Shown: positions 26,989 to 35,569 of the stretch, in pieces | How positions within the stretch are numbered: position 1 is the stretch's first letter | How the letters are laid out: each line of letters begins with the position of its first letter | DNA from: Blattabacterium cuenoti | Lineage (GTDB): Bacteria > Bacteroidota > Bacteroidia > Flavobacteriales > Blattabacteriaceae | DNA: 64,000 nt | Assembly: GCF_014252095.1 (NCBI RefSeq) | Contig: NZ_CP059210.1 | Coordinates: 410,392-474,391 of the forward strand | Direction: 5' to 3' | Translations under genes and position numbers: made by a program | Notes under the pieces: model-generated | Told to the model about the DNA's origin: nothing | Seen by the model: the letters and a program-made list of their open reading frames with translations, nothing else | Database searches by the model: none

Positions 26989-27451
26989 AAAAATTTTGAT
27001 TTTTTTTATTACTGGTTTAACTGTATTTTATAATCATATTTATTCCTTCAATAGAAAAAAAACAATAGAACTTGGAAATTTTTCGGAAGAAATAAATATT
27101 CCAGGAATATCTATTTCTTTTGAAATAAAAAAAAAATTAGAAGATTATATCCTTTTACATAATCCTTCAAGTTTAGTTTTAAACAATGGAGATCTTCTTT
27201 TAGAAGGAATATTTACTAATTATAAAATATTTTCAATGAAAAATTATCCATTGAAAATAATTGAAATAAAAGCAAAAATTTTTTTTAAAGACAATTCTAA
27301 TCCAGAGAAAAATTGGACTCAAAATTTTGAAATTTTAGAAAAAATTTCTCGTGATGAACTTTTTTTTATGGATAATTCTTCTATAATAGATAGAATTACA
27401 AAAAATTTTGTCATCAAATTATATAACAGAATATTTAATAATAATTGGTAA
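26978..27451 (+). CDS. lptE: LptE-like LPS-assembly protein
   Basis: In relatives the protein at this site is the LptE-type lipoprotein that partners LptD in exporting LPS to the outer leaflet. 157 residues: one N-terminal hydrophobic segment (about residues 5-22) followed by 'IYSFNRKKTIELGNFSEEIN', close to the 'GCGIYSF' start of flavobacterial LptE, and then a mixed alpha/beta domain with 'LLLEGIFTNYKI'. Odd: there is no Cys in the signal, so the lipobox has been lost. Overlaps the regulator by 11 bp. Assignment rests on position and weak motif similarity. Confidence 0.7.
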   Translation: MVYRKILIFFITGLTVFYNHIYSFNRKKTIELGNFSEEINIPGISISFEIKKKLEDYILLHNPSSLVLNNGDLLLEGIFTNYKIFSMKNYPLKIIEIKAKIFFKDNSNPEKNWTQNFEILEKISRDELFFMDNSSIIDRITKNFVIKLYNRIFNNNW

Positions 27452-27462
27452 AAAAAAAGCTA

Positions 27463-27702
27463 ATGTATTCAACCATACTTCTTGGATTTTTTATTATTTT
27501 AACATGTTTGTTTCTTATTGGAATCATTTTAATCCAAAACCCTAAAAAAGGATTTATTTCTCAATCTTTCATGGAAAAAAATTTTAGATTTTTTGGAATA
27601 AAAAGAACTAATATTTTTTTGGAAAAAATAACTTGGATCTTATCTATTATTGTCTTTTTTTTAACTTTATTTTTCAATTTTTTGTTAAACTGTAAACAGT
27701 AA
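27463..27702 (+). CDS. secG: Preprotein translocase subunit SecG
   Basis: Small accessory subunit of the SecYEG channel. 79 residues from the ATG at 27463; a TTG at 27445 in frame overlaps lptE and adds only a basic leader. Two membrane helices (about residues 3-23 and 52-73) separated by 'ILIQNPKKGFISQSF', the conserved loop. It is the last gene before the groESL regulatory gap. Confidence 0.9.
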   Translation: MYSTILLGFFIILTCLFLIGIILIQNPKKGFISQSFMEKNFRFFGIKRTNIFLEKITWILSIIVFFLTLFFNFLLNCKQ

Positions 27703-27704
27703 AT

Positions 27705-27719
27705 ATGCCATTATGGCAT
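27705..27719. promoter_or_regulatory. Inverted repeat between secG and groES (candidate operator)
   Basis: ATGCCAT-T-ATGGCAT is a perfect 7-1-7 inverted repeat starting 3 bp after secG and 99 bp before the groES ATG. It shares the 11-mer CATTATGGCAT with the dnaK repeat. It could be a binding site for the nearby regulator, or a secG terminator stem, although no T-run follows. Confidence 0.5.
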
Positions 27720-27760
27720 TAAATTTTATATAGACGTAAAAAATTCAAATTTTTTTTATT

Positions 27761-27776
27761 TGGCATGTTTTTGGCT
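27761..27776 (+). promoter_or_regulatory. Possible sigma-54-type promoter of groESL
   Basis: TGGCATGTTTTTGGCT has the invariant sigma-54 GG-N10-GC arrangement and TGGCAT at the -24 element; the only departure from TGGCAY-N5-TTGCW is G for T in the -12 element. The GC lies 43-44 bp before the groES ATG, close to the spacing of the similar element before dnaK. No TAnnTTTG box is visible in this gap. Confidence 0.45.
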
Positions 27777-27780
27777 CTGT

Positions 27781-27796
27781 AACGATAAGTATCGTT
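27781..27796. promoter_or_regulatory. Inverted repeat in the groES leader
   Basis: AACGATA-AG-TATCGTT, a 7-2-7 inverted repeat directly after the sigma-54-like element and 22 bp before the ATG. It could be an operator overlapping the start of transcription or a 5' hairpin in the mRNA. Confidence 0.45.
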
Positions 27797-27818
27797 AACC
27801 TTAAAAATTATTTTAAAT

Positions 27819-28097
27819 ATGGTTGAAGTAAAGATTAAACCTTTAGCAGATCGCGTTTTAGTGAAACCTGATCCTGCTGAAACAAAAACATCTTCAGGTA
27901 TTATCATTCCTGATACCGCAAAAGAAAAACCACAAAAAGGTACTATAATAGCAGTTGGAAATGGAAAAAAAAATGAACCTATGATCTTAAAAAAAGGAGA
28001 TAGAGTTTTATATGGAAAATATTCAGGAACTGAACTAAAATGGGATGAGGAAGAATATCTTGTTATGAGAGAGTCTGATGTTATAGCTATTATATAA
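27819..28097 (+). CDS. groES: Co-chaperonin GroES (Hsp10)
   Basis: Lid of the GroEL folding chamber. 92 residues. Seen: '[17 protein letters not shown]', the mobile loop '[11 protein letters not shown]', '[11 protein letters not shown]', '[13 protein letters not shown]' and the ending '[13 protein letters not shown]'. Followed by groEL after 53 bp. Preceded by a 116-bp non-coding stretch with two inverted repeats and a sigma-54-like element, which suggests a separate promoter inside the miaB operon. Confidence 0.98.
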   Translation: MVEVKIKPLADRVLVKPDPAETKTSSGIIIPDTAKEKPQKGTIIAVGNGKKNEPMILKKGDRVLYGKYSGTELKWDEEEYLVMRESDVIAII

Positions 28098-28108
28098 TTT
28101 TAGGATAA

Positions 28109-29791
<1,683 letters not shown>

Positions 29792-29800
29792 GAGTACATA

Positions 29801-29841
29801 AAAAAAAATAGTGTCTTCTTTTTAGGACACTATTTTTTTTT
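29801..29841. terminator. Rho-independent terminator after groEL (bidirectional)
   Basis: An A-run plus ATAGTGTC pairs with GACACTAT plus a T-run around a 10-nt loop. Symmetric A/T flanks let it work on both strands; the kdsC stop codon on the other strand overlaps its last bases. It is the clearest terminator in the window. Confidence 0.85.
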
Positions 29842-30340
29842 AAAACCAGTTTTTTTGAACTTTTAAAGTTTGTTCAATTACATCTCTTACACAACCTTTT
29901 CCGCCTTTTTTTGGAGAAATGTATTTAGATATCTCTTTAACTTCTTGAACAGCATCTATCGGAGAACAAGGTAATGCAACAGATTTCATGATTTCTATAT
30001 CCGGAATATCATCTCCCATGTACAGAATACTATTTTTGGTAATATTGAAAGTATGACAATATTCATCTAAATATTTCTTTTTATTGTTAACTCCTTGGTA
30101 AATATGACGAATATTCAAACCTCTCAAACGTCTAAAAACCATTAAATCAGATCCTCTTGTTATAATGCATATGTTATATCCTTTTTTTTTTGCTAATTGC
30201 ATAGCATATCCATCTTTAGCAAACATTTGACGAACCATATTCCCATCAGGGAATAAATTTAAAGTACAATTTGTTAACACCCCATCAACATCAAATATAA
30301 AAGTATTAACATTATTCATTATATTCCGATAATTAACCAT
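29840..30340 (-). CDS. kdsC: 3-deoxy-D-manno-octulosonate 8-phosphate phosphatase (KdsC-type HAD)
   Basis: HAD-family phosphatase that makes KDO for LPS inner core. 166 residues, the single-domain KdsC length. Seen: motif I 'FIFDVDGVLT', 'FAKDGYAMQLAKKKGY', motif II 'ICIITRGSD', motif III/IV 'SILYMGDDIPDIEIMK' and the C-terminal 'PKKGGKGCVRDVIE' with the Gly-Gly-x-Gly loop. Its presence, with an LptE-like protein nearby, suggests LPS is still made. The ATG nearest the HAD domain could also be the second one, eight codons in. Confidence 0.88.
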   Translation of the reverse strand: MVNYRNIMNNVNTFIFDVDGVLTNCTLNLFPDGNMVRQMFAKDGYAMQLAKKKGYNICIITRGSDLMVFRRLRGLNIRHIYQGVNNKKKYLDEYCHTFNITKNSILYMGDDIPDIEIMKSVALPCSPIDAVQEVKEISKYISPKKGGKGCVRDVIEQTLKVQKNWF

Positions 30341-30361
30341 AAATCCTCAATCACTAAAAAT

Positions 30362-30383
30362 TAAAAAAACCACTATTCTAGTG
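30362..30383 (-). terminator. Terminator after the DUF3276 gene
   Basis: On the minus strand, CACTA-GAA-TAGTG is followed by a run of seven T. It lies about 40 bp past the DUF3276 stop, between that gene and kdsC. Confidence 0.6.
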
Positions 30384-30421
30384 ATTAAATAAATATGACT
30401 TTTTCTATTTTACCATTATTG

Positions 30422-30811
30422 TTATATATCTTCGAAATCAATATTTGTAAAATTTTTAGCTTCTGATGTTTTTCTTTGTGATTCTTTAATTTCTTGATTA
30501 AAAGCATGATTTTTAAAATCTTTTTGATGACGTTCTGAGATAACTTCTCTTCCTTTCTCATTAATAATAAATCGAATCATATCATCTAGTATACTCTGAA
30601 ATTTAGAAAAATCTTCTTTATACAAATAGATTTTATGTTTTTTATAAGTGACTTCACCAGTTTCAGAAAAGTTTTTCTTACTCTCAGTTATAGTTAAATA
30701 ATAATCTCCTGCTCTAGTTTCTCTTGCATCAAAAAAATACGTACGACTACCAGTTTTTAGAGTACGTGAACAAATTTCATTTCTTTCTTTAATATTTTCT
30801 TTTTCGTCCAT
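30422..30811 (-). CDS. PUR-family (DUF3276) DNA/RNA-binding protein
   Basis: 129 residues from the ATG at 30811; a TTG three codons earlier is possible. Closely follows the flavobacterial DUF3276 family: 'GSRTYFFDARETRAGDYYLTITESKK' region (about residues 20-46), 'YKKHKIYLYKEDFSKFQ', 'INEKGREVISERHQKDFK'. This family folds like PUR repeats and binds nucleic acid; the target and role are not established. It precedes the ABC exporter and nusB block, as in free-living relatives. Confidence 0.88.
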   Translation of the reverse strand: MDEKENIKERNEICSRTLKTGSRTYFFDARETRAGDYYLTITESKKNFSETGEVTYKKHKIYLYKEDFSKFQSILDDMIRFIINEKGREVISERHQKDFKNHAFNQEIKESQRKTSEAKNFTNIDFEDI

Positions 30812-30888
30812 TTCAAACAATATTATATTCCTAATTGAGCAAATCTAAATAAAAAAAACGGTCTATACTACGTTTTTCTGAAATTATT

Positions 30889-32634
30889 CTAAATAATTTT
30901 TTTTTCAAAAAAAATATTAGGATTTCCTATTTTAGATATTTTTCCATTTTTTAAAACAATAATAAGATCAAAATCAGATATATAAGAAAGATCATGCGTG
31001 ATAATGATAATAGTACTATTTTTCATATCCTCTTTTATATAACGAATGATTGATCTCCTAGTTTTTTGATCTATAGCAGAAAAACTATCATCAAATATAA
31101 GAATACTTGGATTTCTTATAATAGCTCTGGCTATACATATTCTTTGCTTCTGACCACCAGATAAGGTAATTCCTCTTTCTCCTATAACAGTTTTGTAGCC
31201 GTCTTTAAAATTAAGAATGTCATCTTCTATCATAGCCTTTTTCGCAGCATCATAAACTTTACAAGGCTTCGCTTTTTCTACACTACCTAAGGCAATATTA
31301 TTATAAATAGAATCCGAAAAAAGAAAGGATTCTTGAGGAACGTAACCTATTTTACTTCGAAAATTATAAAGATCATGATTCTTCAAAGATAAATTATCAA
31401 TAAGAATTTCCCCTTTATAAGGATCATATAAACGAGATATTAATCTTCCTATAGTTGTTTTTCCAGATCCTGTTTCTCCAGTCAATATTAAAGTTTTTCC
31501 CTTTTGGATAGTAAAAGATACTTTACTTATAGTTTGAGTAGGTTGTTCTTTTCTATTATAATAAATAAAGCTAACATTTTTAAATTGAACTTTTCCAAAA
31601 ATTTTAGTTTTTATTAAATTATTATCATGAAATATTTCAGGCGTTTCTTTTAAAAATTCATTAATACGTATTTGTGATACTTTCGCTCTTTCCACAATAG
31701 AAACCACCCATCCTAGAATAATAAAAGGAAAAATTAAAACATTTATATACGTAAAAAATTCTGCAATAGTTCCTATTTCTTTTATTTCTCCTTGAAAATA
31801 TTTTTTACCTCCAAAAAAAAGAATTAATAAATGACTTGTTCCAATAAGAAAAATGATAACAGAAGATAGAATGGTATCAATTTTTGCCAATTCTATATTT
31901 TTCTTTTGATATTCCAATATCACTTTTCTATGTTTTTCTTGAAAAAATTTTTCAGATACAAATGATTTAATTATTTGAATCCCGGAAAAAGTTTCTTGCA
32001 TAAAAGAACAAATAATAGATTGATAATTTTGTACCTCTTCACTTTTTTTAGTTATGTAAATACTTATATAGTAAATAGAAACAAAAAGAATAGGTATAGG
32101 TAATATTACGTAAAAAGTTAATGTTCTATCTATACGAAACATTTGTATGAGAACCATTAAAAATAAAACTACAAGATTGACAAAATACATAATTCCTGGG
32201 CCCATATACTGTCGGATAAAAGAGACATCTTCCGTAAGACGATTCATTAAATCTCCTGTTGAATTTTTTCTATAAAAAGATAAATTAAGTTTTTGATAAT
32301 GCGAAAATATTTCATTTTTTATATCAAATTCAATCATCCTAGATGTAGTAATAATACATTGCCTCATGTGATATTTTACAAATCCACCTATGATTGGAAT
32401 TATTAGTATTATACCTGTGTAAATACAAATCTCCATTTCTAAATTTGAATAAATCCTTGTATCATGTTTTGAAAAACTTATGAAAATATTTTTAATGGTA
32501 TTAATAGATTTTCCTATATATGGAATAGGTAATAAAGTTAAAAAATTAGATACTAAAATTAGTATAAACCCCATGCATAAACGTGATCTATATTTACGAA
32601 AATATTTCTTACTAAAAGATAGTAAACCCCCCAT
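30889..32634 (-). CDS. ABC exporter, fused permease/ATPase (MsbA-like)
   Basis: Homodimeric type IV exporter half-transporter. 581 residues from the ATG at 32634; an in-frame TTG at 32643 lies within the predicted promoter. Six membrane helices in the first 300 residues, then the ATPase: Walker A 'GETGSGKT', 'VPQESFLFSDSIYNNIALG', signature 'LSGGQKQRICIARA', Walker B 'ILIFDDSFSAID' and 'IITHDLS'. In an organism with LPS genes, lipid A-core flipping (MsbA) is the simplest role, but sequence alone cannot exclude drug or lipid export. Confidence 0.9.
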   Translation of the reverse strand: MGGLLSFSKKYFRKYRSRLCMGFILILVSNFLTLLPIPYIGKSINTIKNIFISFSKHDTRIYSNLEMEICIYTGIILIIPIIGGFVKYHMRQCIITTSRMIEFDIKNEIFSHYQKLNLSFYRKNSTGDLMNRLTEDVSFIRQYMGPGIMYFVNLVVLFLMVLIQMFRIDRTLTFYVILPIPILFVSIYYISIYITKKSEEVQNYQSIICSFMQETFSGIQIIKSFVSEKFFQEKHRKVILEYQKKNIELAKIDTILSSVIIFLIGTSHLLILFFGGKKYFQGEIKEIGTIAEFFTYINVLIFPFIILGWVVSIVERAKVSQIRINEFLKETPEIFHDNNLIKTKIFGKVQFKNVSFIYYNRKEQPTQTISKVSFTIQKGKTLILTGETGSGKTTIGRLISRLYDPYKGEILIDNLSLKNHDLYNFRSKIGYVPQESFLFSDSIYNNIALGSVEKAKPCKVYDAAKKAMIEDDILNFKDGYKTVIGERGITLSGGQKQRICIARAIIRNPSILIFDDSFSAIDQKTRRSIIRYIKEDMKNSTIIIITHDLSYISDFDLIIVLKNGKISKIGNPNIFFEKKII

Positions 32635-32642
32635 ACAAAACA

Positions 32643-32650
32643 CAAAATTA
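32643..32650 (-). promoter_or_regulatory. Predicted -7 box of the ABC exporter gene
   Basis: Minus strand reads TAATTTTG (TAnnTTTG match), ending 8 bp before the ATG at 32634, so the message would be nearly leaderless. Confidence 0.4.
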
Positions 32651-32683
32651 CAAACTTTTTAAGTTTCACTTTTTATTTATATA

Positions 32684-32700
32684 ATTGCAAGAATTGCAAT
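32684..32700. repeat. Inverted repeat between the ABC exporter and nusB
   Basis: ATTGCAA-GAA-TTGCAAT, a perfect 7-3-7 inverted repeat in the 92-bp divergent gap, 27 bp before the nusB ATG. It could be an operator serving either gene. Confidence 0.45.
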
Positions 32701-32726
32701 ACTTACGTTTTTTATAAAAAAAATCT

Positions 32727-33668
32727 ATGCCATTTAAAAAAATATTAATTAGGCGATATTTCAGAATAAGAAGTTTGCAATTTTTATATGCTCAGCATTT
32801 ATCTAAAATGGATTCAAGTAAAGTAGAAGAAAATATGCTTCGAAGCATTGATGAATTACATGATTTATATATATCTCTTCTTCATTTGATATTAAAAATT
32901 AGAGATAAAGCATTAAAAATAAATCAATTTTTACCTAAAGATCAAATTAGTCCGGTGCAAAAAATTGCATATAATTCTGTAATAAAAATATTATCTAATA
33001 ACAAACATCTATTGGAATATGATTACAAAAAAAAAAATTCTTCAAAAATTTTATGGGAAAAACAAGATCATTATGTTCTTTGTTTATTAAAGGAGATTCA
33101 AGAATCAAATTTTTCGGAGATTCAAGAATCAAATTCTTCTTTTGAAAAAGATAAAAATTTTCTTATTAAATATTACAAAAATATTGTAATTCCTAATAAA
33201 AAACTGATAGAATATATAGAAGATCTGTATATAAATGGATCCAATGACTTATATATAGCACATATAATGGTATGTAAAACTTTGCAAGTTATTCAATTAT
33301 CTACTCCAAAAAATTTTAAATTGTATAATATTTATAAAAACGATGAGAATAAAAAATTTCTTGTGAATTTATATAGAAATACAATTTTTCATAAAAAAAA
33401 ATTTAATGAATTAATTAACCATATTTCTAATAATTGGAATATAGAACGGATAGCTATAATTGATTTAATTATATTACAAATGGCTATTTGTGAATTTTTA
33501 TACTTTCCAAGTATTCCTCCAAAAGCCACTATGAATGAATACATAGAAATTGCAAAAATTTTCTGCATGGATAAAAGCAAAACTTTTATTAATGGAATTC
33601 TAGATCAAGTATTTAAATTGTTACATAAAAACAATAAAATTTTTAAAGTAGGAAAAGGATTAAAGTAA
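32727..33668 (+). CDS. nusB: Transcription antitermination protein NusB, long Bacteroidota form
   Basis: Antitermination and rRNA-processing factor that works with NusE (S10) and boxA RNA. 313 residues; classical NusB is about 140, and the long N-terminal region is typical of this phylum. The C-terminal third carries the NusB fold: 'WNIERIAIIDLIILQMAICEF', quoted only in part, then 'PSIPPKATMNEYIEIAK' and 'FINGILDQV'. A 24-bp tandem duplication near residue 125 gives 'EIQESNFS' followed by 'EIQESNSS'. Heads nusB-yajC-coaE. Confidence 0.92.
   Translation: MPFKKILIRRYFRIRSLQFLYAQHLSKMDSSKVEENMLRSIDELHDLYISLLHLILKIRDKALKINQFLPKDQISPVQKIAYNSVIKILSNNKHLLEYDYKKKNSSKILWEKQDHYVLCLLKEIQESNFSEIQESNSSFEKDKNFLIKYYKNIVIPNKKLIEYIEDLYINGSNDLYIAHIMVCKTLQVIQLSTPKNFKLYNIYKNDENKKFLVNLYRNTIFHKKKFNELINHISNNWNIERIAIIDLIILQMAICEFLYFPSIPPKATMNEYIEIAKIFCMDKSKTFINGILDQVFKLLHKNNKIFKVGKGLK
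33092..33139 (+). repeat. 24-bp tandem duplication inside nusB
   Basis: Two adjacent 24-bp units (33092-33115 and 33116-33139) differ at one base and add eight codons in frame. They lie in the hydrophilic linker before the NusB core. Confidence 0.9.
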
Positions 33669-33731
33669 TTAATTCAATTCTTATGTTTATTCATTTTATT
33701 TATTATTATTTATAGAATTAATTTTTAATTT

Positions 33732-34061
33732 ATGTTTTCCATACTACAACAAAATCCTCTAACAAATACTCTTTGGATGTTTGCTTTAATATTTATTGTA
33801 TTTTATTTTTTCATGATACGTCCCCAAATACGAAAACAAAAAATAGAAAAGAAATTCCAAGAAAATATAAAAAAAGGAAATCATATAGTTACGAGTTCAG
33901 GAATACATGGAAAAATTATAGAAGTCACAAATCACTTCTATATATTAGAAACCATTGTAGGAAAAATAAAACTTGAAAAAAATACTATATCTAAAGAATT
34001 AACTCAATTACGTTATGGAGATACTTTTAGTCCAATAACCTCTAAAATAGAAAAAAAATGA
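33732..34061 (+). CDS. yajC: Sec translocase accessory subunit YajC
   Basis: Small membrane partner of SecDF-YidC. 109 residues: one membrane helix (about 18-36) with 'FYFFMIRPQIRKQK', then the cytoplasmic domain 'IKKGNHIVTSSGIHGKIIEV'. The helix-then-'RPQ..RQK' pattern is diagnostic. Its stop overlaps the coaE ATG by 4 bp. Confidence 0.95.
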   Translation: MFSILQQNPLTNTLWMFALIFIVFYFFMIRPQIRKQKIEKKFQENIKKGNHIVTSSGIHGKIIEVTNHFYILETIVGKIKLEKNTISKELTQLRYGDTFSPITSKIEKK

Positions 34062-34675
34062 AATATTTTTTAATAGGAATTACTGGAAAAATGGGCTCTG
34101 GAAAAAGTTTATTTTCCTCTTTTTTTGAAAAAAGAGGAATTCCTGTTTATTCACCTGATAAAAAAGGAAAAATATTAATGAACAACATCGAGAATATAAG
34201 AAAAAATATTATAAAGTTCTTTGGAAAAAAATCTTATGAAAAAAATAGAATCAATACAAATTTTTTATCTGAAAAAGTATTTAGAGATCCTATAGCGTTA
34301 AAGTTTTTATGTTCCATTATTCACCCTTGGGTTTTTTTAGATTTCAAAAATTGGATCTTATCTCAAAAAAAAACTTTATATTTCATCAAAGAATCTGCTA
34401 TTTTATTTGAAAGTGGCGCCTATAAAAACTGTAATTTAATTATAACTTTAACTTCTCCCGTAGAAACAATGATTGAAAGAGTTATGAAAAGAGATAATTT
34501 AAAAGAAGATCAAATTTTGAATCGTCTTAATATTCAAATTTCTAACAAAAAGAAAATAAAAAATTCTAATATAATCATTGAAAATATTCAAGATATTTCT
34601 TGTTTAGAAAAGACAGCAAAAAAAATACATAAAGAAATTATTTCAAAAATTTATAAAGATGGGAAAAGGAGATAA
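34058..34675 (+). CDS. coaE: Dephospho-CoA kinase
   Basis: Last step of CoA synthesis, ATP-dependent phosphorylation of the ribose 3'-OH. 205 residues. P-loop 'GKMGSGKS' at 10-17, 'GIPVYSPDKKGK' (substrate Asp), 'IIHPWVF', 'FIKESAILFESG', 'RDNLKEDQILNRL'. The last 17 bp overlap the start of the small ribosomal protein gene in another frame. Confidence 0.95.
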   Translation: MKYFLIGITGKMGSGKSLFSSFFEKRGIPVYSPDKKGKILMNNIENIRKNIIKFFGKKSYEKNRINTNFLSEKVFRDPIALKFLCSIIHPWVFLDFKNWILSQKKTLYFIKESAILFESGAYKNCNLIITLTSPVETMIERVMKRDNLKEDQILNRLNIQISNKKKIKNSNIIIENIQDISCLEKTAKKIHKEIISKIYKDGKRR

Positions 34676-34766
34676 AAAAACTAGAAGAGGAAAAATAAGA
34701 AATAAAACATATGGAAATCTTCGTCCAAATCCGAGAAATGCAAGGAATAAAAAAAAGAGTAACTAA
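34659..34766 (+). CDS. 30S ribosomal protein THX (S31-type)
   Basis: A 35-residue, strongly basic peptide: 'MGKGDKKTRRGKIRNKTYG' followed by 'NLRPNPRNARNKKKSN'. The 'MGKGDKKTxRGKI' start matches the THX family, a small protein seated at the top of the 30S head, found in Thermus and Bacteroidota. It starts inside the coaE C-terminus, 17 bp before that stop, and stops 3 bp before the convergent metallopeptidase gene. Easily missed because of its size. Confidence 0.9.
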   Translation: MGKGDKKTRRGKIRNKTYGNLRPNPRNARNKKKSN

Positions 34767-34769
34767 TCA

Positions 34770-35462
34770 CTAGTCATCTTTTTTATCACTAAAAATAGAC
34801 ATAAAATATATCAATTGAGCTAAACTTCCCAATGCTGAAATTACATAAGTCATAGATGCCCATTTCAGAGAATCTTTTGCAGTATCATACTCTTGATAGG
34901 AAACTATATTTTTAGTTTTTAACCAATTTAAAGCCCTTCTACTTGCATCAAACTCTATTGGAAGAGTAATAAAGGAAAAAATCACAGCTAAGGAAAACAA
35001 GCCAATTCCTAATTGAAGAAGAAAAGCATTCTTTCCTCCTGAACCATAGAAAATCGCAAGTCCAGACATGAGCACTAAATTCGTAAATTTTGAACTCAAA
35101 TTTAAGATGGGAACCAACTGATTTCGTAATTTTAACATATTATAACCTAACTTATGTTGCAAAACGTGACCACATTCATGAGCTGCTACTGCAGCTGCAG
35201 CTGCAGTTTTTTCATGATAAACCCTTTCACTTAAATTAACTGTTCCATTCATAGGATTATAATGATCTGTTAATTCCCCCTCAACAGATATAACACTTAC
35301 ATCATAAATTCCATTATCAGTTAACATTTTCTCTGCTATTTCTTTTCCACTCATGTGATTGTTCAAATACAATTCAGAATAAATTCTAAATTTATTTTTT
35401 AATATTTTACTAAAAATAACACTAACAAAAAATGTTACCCCTACAATCCAATAATAAGTCAT
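34770..35462 (-). CDS. Zinc metallopeptidase, YugP family, membrane-bound
   Basis: 230 residues. N-terminal membrane helix, then the zinc site 'HECGH' at 95-99 with the upstream 'LSERVYHEKTAAAAAVAAHE' segment (quoted motif spans 77-96), further membrane helices around 115-170, and 'ITLPIEFDASRRAL', the family's third-ligand region. Substrate unknown; the family is called putative neutral zinc metallopeptidase. Overall length is normal. Confidence 0.9.
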   Translation of the reverse strand: MTYYWIVGVTFFVSVIFSKILKNKFRIYSELYLNNHMSGKEIAEKMLTDNGIYDVSVISVEGELTDHYNPMNGTVNLSERVYHEKTAAAAAVAAHECGHVLQHKLGYNMLKLRNQLVPILNLSSKFTNLVLMSGLAIFYGSGGKNAFLLQLGIGLFSLAVIFSFITLPIEFDASRRALNWLKTKNIVSYQEYDTAKDSLKWASMTYVISALGSLAQLIYFMSIFSDKKDD

Positions 35463-35490
35463 AAAAAATACAGATCTATTTTTTTATTAA

Positions 35491-35498
35491 CAAAATTA
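35491..35498 (-). promoter_or_regulatory. Predicted -7 box of the metallopeptidase gene
   Basis: Minus strand reads TAATTTTG (TAnnTTTG match), ending 28 bp before the ATG at 35462. The region is nearly pure A/T, so a chance match is possible. Confidence 0.35.
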
Positions 35499-35569
35499 TT
35501 AATTTATTAATTAAAATGAAAATATAATTTTTATAAATTTATAAATTCATAAACGTCAAACATACAACC

